From CAKTOF01 sp964523945 (lineage in GTDB: Bacteria; Bacillota; Clostridia; Oscillospirales; Oscillospiraceae), in contig CAZGBU010000056.1 in NCBI GenBank assembly GCA_964523945.1, positions 1 to 13,161 on the forward strand: DNA of 13,161 nt, in the 5' to 3' direction. Under the pieces are notes generated by a model. That model had not been told where the DNA came from and ran no database searches. It worked only from the letters and a program-made list of their open reading frames with translations. Made by a program: the position numbers and the translations under genes. This document shows positions 1-6,760 of this stretch, one piece after another. Positions within the stretch are counted from its first letter, which is position 1. Every line of letters starts with the position of its first letter.

Positions 1-20
1 TTATATCACTTTCGGCTGTG

Positions 21-3000
21 TTACGCTTGACTTTTTTGTGCGGTATTGCCATAGTTCTCCCGAATGTCCGGGATGGTGTACCGGAGGGAGGTGGCCCGGG
101 TGCGCACCGTCACACCGGTGCTCTCCGGGGTGGTCAGCCAGTAGGTGACGGTCCGCCCCGCCGCCGGCGTCACGCCGATGGTGAGGCTGTCGCCCTCGTG
201 GACGGTGACCGTGATTACGCCATTGGGAGCTGTTGACTCCGAAGCGCCCTCGGGGAGCTCCAGGCTGTATTCGCCGTCGCCCGAGATGGGGGTCAGGGAC
301 ACGGTATGGGCGGGCTTTTCCTCCAAATAGACGGTGATTGTCTCATCCTGGGTCAGAGCTGGGATGCTGAAGTCCGCGCCAGAGGCGTAGACGGTGACAT
401 CCGTGCCGCTCCACTCCGCCGTGCCGGTAAAGGGCGCGGTGAAGTAGTAAGTCTCGCCGTTGCCGGTGTAATAATAGGCCTGCCCCCGGGTCACCGCGCC
501 GCCGCTCTGGAGCTGGGTGGCCAGGCGGTTGACATCCGTAGTGGCGGTGACCTGGGTGCCGCTGGAAGTCCAGCCCTTCAGGTCATAGTAGCCCGGGAAG
601 TTGATTTGGGCGCTGACGGCGGTCCCGCCGGGGACGTCCTCGACGGTCATGGTGGGATTGTCCGCGTCATAGGCAAAGGAGTACGCCTCCCCGTCCAGGG
701 TGTAGACGATCTCTATGCCCTCCGGCACAGCCGTGGTTGTCGTCTTCCGGTCAAAGGACAGCGTCAGGTCATAGCTATCGCGCTGGGTGTAGCCGGTGAT
801 GGCGGTGTCCTCGGTGACCGTGACCGTGTAGGTGCCCGCGGCATAGTCCGCAGTACCCTGGCTGCCGGTGGACACATAAAGATACTCGCTGTCCCAGGCG
901 CAGCCCGGGGCGGGTTCCACGGTGACCACCGTATCGCCCTTGACCAGATCGCCGCTCTCCAGATAGACGGTTTCCATCTCCGCGCCGGGGGCGTCGTTCA
1001 CGGCGGTCTCATACCAGGCCACCAGGCCGTCGTTGCCGCTCTTGTCCTCAAAGGTGAAGGTATAGAAGTCCCGCTCGAACACGGCGTACACCGAGCAGCT
1101 GGCGGAGGGCATGACAAGGTCAAAGGTGCTGCCGGCCGTGCCGGCGTCCTCGTCATCATACACCGTGCCCTGGCCCGCCTCGGTATAGCGCCACTCCTTG
1201 AAGTGATAGCCCTCGTTGGCCGTGGCAGTGAAGGTGAAGGCGGCGTTGGCCAGCACCGTGCTGCCGCTGGTGAGGGTTTCGTCATTGCAGGTGATGGTGC
1301 CGCCGCCGGCATCCCCGGCGGTGCCGAAGGTGAGGGTGTTCTGCTTGACGGTGAACTGGACCTCGATTGTGGTTTCCTCGTTCAGAAGGACGTGGGCGAT
1401 GGAGCTCTCCTTGGTGTTCTGCGCCTCGCCGTTGATGTACCAGTCGTAGATCTCATAGCCCGCGTCGGGCACGGCGGAGAACACCAGGCGGGTGCCGGTG
1501 GCATGCTGCTGCATCAGGACATCATCGCTGTCCGCCGCCGCGCGGGTGGAGGCATAGTCCGGGGACACGGCGTAGAGGGTGCCCACCGCCTGCCGCTCGA
1601 AGGGCCGCACGGCGACGGTCACATTTCGGGTGCCGCCTAGAATGGTGATGGAGCCGTCCAGGAACTTCAGGTCGTAGTTGGCAAGGGTGTCGGTGCAGCG
1701 GATGGTGTAATAGCCGCAGAGGTCGTCCACGGTCCCGCTGGTAAATTCCCTCCCGGCGGTGTTGTAGTATTTGGGATGGATTTCCTCGTTGGCGATCTCG
1801 CTCTTGAGCGTGCCGTCTTCCCCGAGGTCGCAGGGCGCCCAGCTGCCGCCGGCCACCGCCAGTTCGCCCAGCGTGGGGATTTCGACGCCGCCGCCCTCAT
1901 CCCCCTTCTGCGTGGGCAGCTGCAGGGTGACAGGCCGGGGGTTCACGGTGAAGAGGACCTCCGTGACCGGACCGTCTTCCTCCGCCTGCATCTGCACCAG
2001 GTAGGTGCCCGCGGGGGTGTCGTCCGCCAGCGTATACTTGCCGCCCTCGTTGGAATAGGTCAAATAGGGGTTAACATCGATGTACTCGTAAACGACATAA
2101 TCCTCATAGAGGCGGACTGTATGATTGCCTTCTGCATGTTCTCGTGTATAGGTGAAATACAGCCAGTTTCCGTCAGGACCCTTGTATCGGTAAGATTTTC
2201 CTGTTTCCAGACCGCCTATTTTTTTTTCTGCTGAAAAATCCTCTTTCCATTCCGCGTCATACTTTCTGTAAACACTGGAGGCAGGTTCCGCCGCCCGCAG
2301 AGTGGCGGAGTGGGCTTTCTGCTCCTCGTTGGTGGTCGCGCCGCCGGATTTGCTGATCTGGTAGAAGGTGACCGTGGCCCCGTCACCATAGGTGATGGAA
2401 TCGGGCAGGTCGATGGTGTGGCCGCTGGCCAGCTGGGACAGGTACATGGTCTCGGCGGAGCAGGCCTTGAAGATATAGGAGCCGCTGTACTTGGCCGACA
2501 CGGTGTACATGCCCTCGGGCAGGGTACCCTCCAGGATCTTGCTGGCGGTACCGGTGGCGTCCAGCTCCGCGGTATAGGTATAGCTGGCGCCGGTGGCGGT
2601 GTTGGTGAGGAGGAAGCTCACCGTGCCGCCGGGAACAGTCGCGCTGTCACTGTGGGCATTTTTCACCTGGGCGTAGAGCTGGATGCCGCCGCCGGTGACA
2701 TCCTCCACCCGGAGGGTGGTCTCGCCGATATAGGAGGTCCGTTTGGCGTGGGTCAGCACCACCGCACCGGTGTAGGCCGTGATGTAGGTGGCGGTGTCCC
2801 GGGTCTGAACGTTCACCCGGCAGCGGTAGCTGCCCGCGGCGTCCACGCCGGCGTTGGCGAAGGTGAGGCTCACGCCGGTCTCGTTGACCAGGTCCGTCCA
2901 GGCGCCGTTCTCCAGCTTCTGCCACTGGTACTGGACAATGGAGTAGTAGTTGGAAGCGGTTTCCCCCTGGGGCCCCTGCACGTCCACAGTAAGGTAGACG

Positions 3001-3593
3001 TTCTTGTCTGGATAGACCAGGAGGTTGCCGTCACGGACATTGTCCGATTCGTTAATGTACAGAAGCGGATAGCCTTCCGAAGCCTTGGTCCGGGCCGTGA
3101 GCAGGCCGCTGGGGGAGGACAGCGGTGGCACCTGATTCAGCCGCTCCACCTGGATGGCATATTGGTACTCCGTATAGGGCGTCAGGTTGGCGTCTGTGTA
3201 GTAATACTGCTTGTAGGACCTCCCTTCCCCATCCAGCTTGACCTCATAATAGCGGGAGTCATTGGGGTCAATCTCGTCGATCTGCTCCAGGCCTCCGCCC
3301 ACGGGGAAGTCATAGTATTTATAGATGTAGAACTTGGTGGCCGCCCCGTCATAGGTCCAGGTGAGGACGTTTTCCGCGCTGGTGGTGCGGTCAAAGTCCT
3401 GCTGGAAGTCCTCGGGCAGCTCCGGCGGGGCGGACACGTCGTTGACCAGATAGCTGACTACGGGGATGCTGTTGCCGTTTTCAAAGACATAGTTGTAGGC
3501 AAAGAGCTTCCAGGAGTAGTAGTAGCCGTAGTCCTGGAACTCCAGGGGCATGTTGGTGACGGTGCCGGAGAAGCTGGCACCGGTGAGGTCCAC
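21..3593 (-). CDS. C-terminal piece of the surface protein: FN3, Ig-like, MBG-like and InlB-type repeats
   Basis: This 1,190-codon piece follows the TGA at 3626-3624. The frame's first possible start is GTG 3593, without an obvious SD. Residues of this piece: about 55-170, FN3-like (APPELP to LLTARTK); about 172-284, Ig-like, with QYQWQ and the cysteine strand SYRCRV; about 286-388, bacterial Ig-like, with VSAKYSGS; about 505-653, one or two MBG-like modules (NPRPVTL, GYYTIRCTDTLANY); then divergent InlB-type repeats at about 655-750, 752-842, 843-935 and 1096-1180. The InlB-type repeats show the pattern of a GYxxxxW core followed by closing strands (YEIYDW, YHFKEW). These are extracellular modules for adhesion and spacing. 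The last module breaks off after YTIPDIREN and is followed by a polar tail with no anchor. A lower-GC patch and an A9 tract lie inside at about 2090-2290. Confidence 0.65.
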   Translation of the reverse strand: MDLTGASFSGTVTNMPLEFQDYGYYYSWKLFAYNYVFENGNSIPVVSYLVNDVSAPPELPEDFQQDFDRTTSAENVLTWTYDGAATKFYIYKYYDFPVGGGLEQIDEIDPNDSRYYEVKLDGEGRSYKQYYYTDANLTPYTEYQYAIQVERLNQVPPLSSPSGLLTARTKASEGYPLLYINESDNVRDGNLLVYPDKNVYLTVDVQGPQGETASNYYSIVQYQWQKLENGAWTDLVNETGVSLTFANAGVDAAGSYRCRVNVQTRDTATYITAYTGAVVLTHAKRTSYIGETTLRVEDVTGGGIQLYAQVKNAHSDSATVPGGTVSFLLTNTATGASYTYTAELDATGTASKILEGTLPEGMYTVSAKYSGSYIFKACSAETMYLSQLASGHTIDLPDSITYGDGATVTFYQISKSGGATTNEEQKAHSATLRAAEPASSVYRKYDAEWKEDFSAEKKIGGLETGKSYRYKGPDGNWLYFTYTREHAEGNHTVRLYEDYVVYEYIDVNPYLTYSNEGGKYTLADDTPAGTYLVQMQAEEDGPVTEVLFTVNPRPVTLQLPTQKGDEGGGVEIPTLGELAVAGGSWAPCDLGEDGTLKSEIANEEIHPKYYNTAGREFTSGTVDDLCGYYTIRCTDTLANYDLKFLDGSITILGGTRNVTVAVRPFERQAVGTLYAVSPDYASTRAAADSDDVLMQQHATGTRLVFSAVPDAGYEIYDWYINGEAQNTKESSIAHVLLNEETTIEVQFTVKQNTLTFGTAGDAGGGTITCNDETLTSGSTVLANAAFTFTATANEGYHFKEWRYTEAGQGTVYDDEDAGTAGSTFDLVMPSASCSVYAVFERDFYTFTFEDKSGNDGLVAWYETAVNDAPGAEMETVYLESGDLVKGDTVVTVEPAPGCAWDSEYLYVSTGSQGTADYAAGTYTVTVTEDTAITGYTQRDSYDLTLSFDRKTTTTAVPEGIEIVYTLDGEAYSFAYDADNPTMTVEDVPGGTAVSAQINFPGYYDLKGWTSSGTQVTATTDVNRLATQLQSGGAVTRGQAYYYTGNGETYYFTAPFTGTAEWSGTDVTVYASGADFSIPALTQDETITVYLEEKPAHTVSLTPISGDGEYSLELPEGASESTAPNGVITVTVHEGDSLTIGVTPAAGRTVTYWLTTPESTGVTVRTRATSLRYTIPDIRENYGNTAQKSQA

Positions 3594-3701
3594 GTCAGCC
3601 CAGCCGCCGGCCGGGTTCAGGGATCACTGGACGCCGCCGGACATCTCCACCTGCGTTTGCAGCAGGTCGCTCTGGAAACCGCCGCCGCCCAATTTGAAGT
3701 C

Positions 3702-4955
3702 CTAGGCACCGCCCATATTGTAGCTCTCCGCCTGTTCTTCGGTGATGGTGATGGTCTGGGTGATGGAGCCGTTGCCGAAGCTGACGCCGGCGGGGTCGTC
3801 GTTCCACTGGGCGATGACGTCGTAACCGCTGGCGGAGCTGGGATAGGAGGCCGGGTCGCCGGGGGTGGAGGTCAGGGCCGTCCCGGAGATCTGGGGCAGC
3901 TCGTCATAGTTGCCCTGGATGGACTCGTAGTAGTCCAGCGTCAGGATCTGGTAAGCCGGGGTAAAGGTGTTCTGAATGATGTCGACAGTCGTCGTGTAAC
4001 CGCCTTTACCGTCGGGCGTATGGATGTTGTAGACATAGTTCTCCGTGGGGATGGAATAGAAGGCCACGGCGTCCTCGTCCTGGCTGGTCTCGAAGCTCAG
4101 CTCATATTCGACGGACTTGGTGGTCTCCTGCTCCCACTCCAGGGTGAAGAGGACGGCGGTCTCCACCACCACCTTGCCGCCGCCGGCGGTGATGTCGTTG
4201 TCCAGCCAGCCGCCGCCCTCAAAGTCCAGGGAGACAAAGTCCGTGTGGCCCTCTCCCTGGATGCGGCTGTAGGAGGTGGTGTTCTGCCAGGCATAGTCGT
4301 AATCCACCACCTCGTCCACGTCCTCAAAATAGGGGGCCGCGGCGATGATGGCCAGTACCTGGGGGTCGGAGTAGGTGAGATAGTGGACGCCGGTGTACTC
4401 GATGATAATGGTGTCCATATCCACATCCACCAGGGCCGGGACTACATGCCGGCCCGCGGTGTTTTGCGCGGCGGTGTCATCCAAAGTGACCCCGTCGCCG
4501 GAACCCCACAGGGTGAACACGCCGTTGTTCAGATCCGCATACTTCTGATTGTCCTGGGGGGAGATCAGGGAAGTAGAGAGAAGGTCCGCGCCGCTGCCGT
4601 CCACATCCCCGGTCACCGCGCCGTATTCGCAGAAGCCGTAGGAATTGTCATGCACTCCTTCCACTGTGGATTTCTCCACGCCCCAGAGAGTGCCCAGCCT
4701 GTCTCCCGAACTCTCCGTGGAATAGGCGCCGGGATCTCCATTTTCGTCCTGCTCGTCCAGGGCGTAAAAGATCTGCAGCTGGCCCTCCGTGTACCGGTAC
4801 AGGCAGCTGTCCACATAGACATAGGTATAGTCGCTGCCAGACGGGGTTATCACCGCCACGTTGGTCGCCATGAAGGGCAGGGAGTTGTATTTGTCGTCCA
4901 AACCGTTGTTGGAGACCCATGTCCGTGTAGTCCCGCCGTCCTCGCCGGACGGCAT
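3702..4955 (-). CDS. Middle piece of the surface protein, between the first and second in-frame stops
   Basis: This is the in-frame continuation (codons 411-829) of the giant surface gene. The first ATG after the stop is at 4955-4953, with no convincing ribosome binding site, so it is unlikely to be an independent gene. The start still belongs to the repeat domain: strands such as TNVAVITP and DYTYVYVD, then a fifth acidic loop GDVDGSG near full-length residue 530. From about residue 575 on, a region rich in aromatic residues and beta-strand patterning includes PYFEDVDEVVDYDYAW and alternating segments such as TLEWEQETTKSVEYELSFE. I do not recognise this family. The amphipathic strand pattern faintly recalls pore-forming beta-hairpins, but that is only an impression. 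The piece ends at TAG 3704-3702 after YNMGGA. There is no signal peptide, so a separately made product would stay in the cytoplasm. Confidence 0.55.
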   Translation of the reverse strand: MPSGEDGGTTRTWVSNNGLDDKYNSLPFMATNVAVITPSGSDYTYVYVDSCLYRYTEGQLQIFYALDEQDENGDPGAYSTESSGDRLGTLWGVEKSTVEGVHDNSYGFCEYGAVTGDVDGSGADLLSTSLISPQDNQKYADLNNGVFTLWGSGDGVTLDDTAAQNTAGRHVVPALVDVDMDTIIIEYTGVHYLTYSDPQVLAIIAAAPYFEDVDEVVDYDYAWQNTTSYSRIQGEGHTDFVSLDFEGGGWLDNDITAGGGKVVVETAVLFTLEWEQETTKSVEYELSFETSQDEDAVAFYSIPTENYVYNIHTPDGKGGYTTTVDIIQNTFTPAYQILTLDYYESIQGNYDELPQISGTALTSTPGDPASYPSSASGYDVIAQWNDDPAGVSFGNGSITQTITITEEQAESYNMGGA

Positions 4956-4961
4956 CTCCTG

Positions 4962-6191
4962 CTACGCGCCGTCGACAACCTTGTAAACGCCGCTGGACTT
5001 CACCGTGAGGCCCGTCCCATCCACATAGGTATAGGTGGTGATGGTGCGGGAGGTGTTGGCGGTGGCGTCGGACTGGGGCTGGCCGGCGGCGATCAGCTCC
5101 TTGACCCCGTCCCCGTCCACATCGCCGTAAGCAAGGCCCACGCGGACCTGCTCACCCAGCTCGGCACTGTTGAGATCCAGGCCGGCTTGGGACTGGAGCA
5201 TGCCGCTCTTGGAGCCCCAGAGCACCGTGGCAGTGCTGGCTTTGCTATACATCTGATTCTTCGGCAAGACATAGTAGGTCCTGCCATCAGCAGTTCCCGC
5301 ACCATCATCTACTGACGCATAAGTCATATTATATACATTGCTGCCGGAGGAGACGGCCAGGTCATCCACGCCGTCCCGGTTAAAATCCCCGGACTCCAGG
5401 GGCACCATATTGGGCACTGCTTCGGTGTTCAGGGCATGGCTCCACACCCGGCTCCAGTTGCCGGCCTGGAGCCAGTCCTTCTCCCCGGACTGGGAGGTAC
5501 GCTGGTACTTATAGATTTCCACCCGGGCGCTCCCGTTTTCCGCAACGTAGACGGCGATCTCGGCGGTGCCGTCGCCGTCGTAGACGCCGGCGGTGATCTG
5601 AAGCAGGTTCTGCCAGTTGAAGTCAAAGCGCTCCAGCTCCTCATATCCTCTGGGGTGGGTATATTCCGGGCTGATCTTGCTGCCCAGGTCCTTGACAGCG
5701 CCATAGCTGTTGGTCTCTCCATCATACAGATAGAGGTAAAGCTCCTGGTCGCCGGAATTCCCGGCGATGTCCACATAGGCGATGCCGCCGGGGAGGCCGT
5801 CCCCGTCAAAGTCGCCGGCGGCAGCGGCAAAGAGCTCCATGTCGTTGGGCATGGCTGCGCCGCTGGGCATCTTGCCCACGTCATCGTAAGAAAAATTGTC
5901 GTCCTTCCCGTAAATGCTGGCGCCGGAAGCGGAGGCCACAGCCAGCTCGAACACCTGATTGCCGGGGATGATGTCCCGGCCGTAGGGGTTCTCGGTGGTG
6001 TCCTCGTTGTAGCCCTCCGGAACCACGGAGGTGTCGAAGCCCAGGGCGGAGAACACGTCCGCATCCTGGCCCTCAAAGCCGCCGGCCAGATTGGTGGCCG
6101 CCTGGGCCGGTGTTTCCAGGCCGGGCACCATACCCAAAAGCATGGCGCACAGCAGAAGCATGCTCAAAAGTTTTCTCCCACGGTTTTTCAT
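4962..6191 (-). CDS. N-terminal piece of the surface protein: signal peptide plus FG-GAP/VCBS-like repeats
   Basis: This 409-aa piece ends at the first in-frame TAG. Residues 1-31 are a Sec signal peptide: basic MKNRGRK, a hydrophobic core, then PAQA with likely cleavage after residue 31. Cys15 is not in a lipobox, so a lipoprotein is unlikely. Acidic calcium-loop motifs of the FG-GAP/VCBS type recur: GDFDGDG (126-132), GVYDGDG (202-208), GDFNRDG (268-274) and GDVDGDG (356-362). Each is followed by a hydrophobic strand such as EIAVYV or ELIAAG. By family knowledge these repeats form blades of a beta-propeller that binds ligands or cell surfaces. A further repeat (GDVDGSG) lies after the stop, so the propeller is cut through. 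An upstream extension of the frame to 6437 exists, but it lacks an SD and runs through the hairpins, so I reject it. If translated alone, this piece would be a secreted partial propeller. Confidence 0.7.
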   Translation of the reverse strand: MKNRGRKLLSMLLLCAMLLGMVPGLETPAQAATNLAGGFEGQDADVFSALGFDTSVVPEGYNEDTTENPYGRDIIPGNQVFELAVASASGASIYGKDDNFSYDDVGKMPSGAAMPNDMELFAAAAGDFDGDGLPGGIAYVDIAGNSGDQELYLYLYDGETNSYGAVKDLGSKISPEYTHPRGYEELERFDFNWQNLLQITAGVYDGDGTAEIAVYVAENGSARVEIYKYQRTSQSGEKDWLQAGNWSRVWSHALNTEAVPNMVPLESGDFNRDGVDDLAVSSGSNVYNMTYASVDDGAGTADGRTYYVLPKNQMYSKASTATVLWGSKSGMLQSQAGLDLNSAELGEQVRVGLAYGDVDGDGVKELIAAGQPQSDATANTSRTITTYTYVDGTGLTVKSSGVYKVVDGA

Positions 6192-6236
6192 CAGTCTCCT
6201 CCTTTGCGTTGGTCGCTTTGTTCCCATTCCCAATCC

Positions 6237-6264
6237 CTGTTGGGAGGGGAACCCCTCCCAACAG
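6237..6264. repeat. Perfect inverted repeat in the leader of the giant gene (13-bp arms)
   Basis: The arms are ctgttgggagggg (6237-6249) and cccctcccaacag (6252-6264), separated by only 2 nt. In the minus-strand transcript this hairpin lies about 45 nt upstream of the giant gene's start codon, between it and the Cys-rich gene. There is no U-tract directly after it, so it is not a standard terminator. It could be an mRNA stabiliser, an attenuator, a protein-binding site or part of a dispersed repeat. Confidence 0.8.
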
Positions 6265-6283
6265 ACGGGCCATGGCCCGTCTG
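6262..6283. repeat. 22-bp perfect palindrome abutting the first hairpin
   Basis: The palindrome cagacgggcca/tggcccgtctg is perfect with no loop, and it shares its first 3 bases (cag, 6262-6264) with the end of the neighbouring inverted repeat. The two structures are therefore packed head to tail within 47 bp. A perfect even palindrome can be a dimeric operator as well as an RNA hairpin. Because of the shared bases, the two hairpins would compete slightly if both formed. Confidence 0.8.
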
Positions 6284-6309
6284 GATGTGTTTTGCATTTC
6301 CCGCCGTTC

Positions 6310-6594
6310 TCAGCCGCGGCGGTGCTTCTTATGGCCGCAGACCCCCAGCAGAGAGTCCGGGGCCTGGCGGTAGTAGATGCAGGAGCCGCAGTCGATGCAC
6401 CGCGTCCCATCCGCTGTCTTCCCCAACTTGCAGGCATCTTCGATGGTAAGCATCACCCGTTCTCCTGCTGGGGTGTAGAGCGGATACTCTATCAGATCTG
6501 GATACTCTTCAATATCCATCTGGGCCTGCAAATCATAGCGCAGGGGGACATCTATCACGGCTCCCTCGATGTTGTGACATCTGATTCGCTCCAT
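6310..6594 (-). CDS. Small cysteine-rich conserved protein, 94 aa, possible metal binder
   Basis: The start is ATG 6594, chosen because AGGAGG lies 4 nt upstream; an in-frame ATG 24 nt further up would place the SD inside the gene. The product is 94 aa, without signal peptide or membrane segment. Six cysteines are at residues 6, 55, 66, 69, 72 and 86. The C-terminal set C66-x2-C69-x2-C72-x13-C86, followed by His88 and a basic tail (KKHRRG), looks like a zinc or iron-sulfur site. The phrase CGSCIYYRQAPDSLLGVCG resembles small uncharacterised proteins that I associate with Clostridia, but I cannot name a family. It lies 118 nt upstream of the giant secreted gene on the same strand, with two hairpins between them, and downstream of the LuxR-type regulator. 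Co-expression with the giant gene is plausible but not shown. Function unknown. Confidence 0.7.
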   Translation of the reverse strand: MERIRCHNIEGAVIDVPLRYDLQAQMDIEEYPDLIEYPLYTPAGERVMLTIEDACKLGKTADGTRCIDCGSCIYYRQAPDSLLGVCGHKKHRRG

Positions 6595-6659
6595 GCCGCC
6601 TCCTTTCGTTTCCTGCACCCAGGGACTGTTCAGCCTTTCCGTTTGGTTTCTCTAAAAAG

Positions 6660-6688
6660 AATCTACCATATAAACGACCACTTGCCAT
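6660..6688 (-). promoter_or_regulatory. Weak candidate promoter for the Cys-rich gene and giant surface gene
   Basis: On the minus strand, ATGGCA (-35, 6688-6683) and TAGATT (-10, 6665-6660) are 17 nt apart. Each hexamer matches 4 of 6 consensus positions. It lies between the regulator's terminator and the start at 6594. A promoter this poor would fit a need for an activator such as the neighbouring LuxR-type protein. That is inference only. Confidence 0.3.
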
Positions 6689-6714
6689 CACCCGCTGGAG
6701 GGGTAAAAACGGGT

Positions 6715-6742
6715 AATGCCCGCGGGGAAACCCGCGGGCATT
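6715..6742 (-). terminator. Terminator of the LuxR-type regulator gene
   Basis: Perfect 12-bp arms (aatgcccgcggg at 6715-6726, cccgcgggcatt at 6731-6742) enclose a 4-nt loop, 18 nt past the regulator's TAA. On the minus strand the stem is followed by ACCCGTTTTT, so the U-run is slightly displaced. The plus side also has T-rich sequence after the stem. Confidence 0.65.
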
Positions 6743-6760
6743 TGTCGTGTTTTTTGCTTT

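Larger units (their letters stand above)
21..6191 (-). pseudogene. Giant multidomain secreted surface protein, interrupted by three in-frame stops
   Basis: This is one reading frame of 2,057 codons, starting at ATG 6191-6189 and ending at TAA 23-21. The start has a strong Shine-Dalgarno (AAAGGAGGAG, about 5 nt upstream) and leads into a signal peptide. Stops fall at codons 410 (TAG, 4964-4962), 830 (TAG, 3704-3702) and 856 (TGA, 3626-3624). The frame, the domain pattern and the residue style continue unchanged across each stop, so this is one gene and not three. The order is signal peptide, FG-GAP/VCBS-like repeats, an unrecognised beta-rich region, FN3, Ig-like, MBG-like and InlB-type repeats. 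Such proteins are secreted adhesins or binding proteins. I see no LPXTG, SLH or transmembrane anchor at the end. It is probably a recent pseudogene. Sequencing error or readthrough remain possible. Genome-wide recoding is unlikely, because dpaA ends in TAG and several neighbours end in TGA. Confidence 0.75.

Noticed and set aside
306..1640. A 444-codon open frame on the plus strand
   Set aside because: It has the same shadow character as other frames opposite the InlB-type repeats, with no recognisable domain.
3624..4964. Genome-wide reassignment of TAG or TGA
   Set aside because: dpaA ends in TAG, and hpf, the nitroreductase, DUF4364 and CAP genes end in TGA at the expected family lengths.
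2310..5315. A 1,001-codon open frame on the plus strand
   Set aside because: It is antisense to the surface gene, has the Gly/Val/His-rich composition of a shadow frame in GC-rich DNA, and shows no RBS, signal or domain.
6192..6437. N-terminal extension of the surface protein beyond ATG 6191
   Set aside because: It would run through both hairpins and into the Cys-rich gene, with no SD, and would bury the clear signal peptide.
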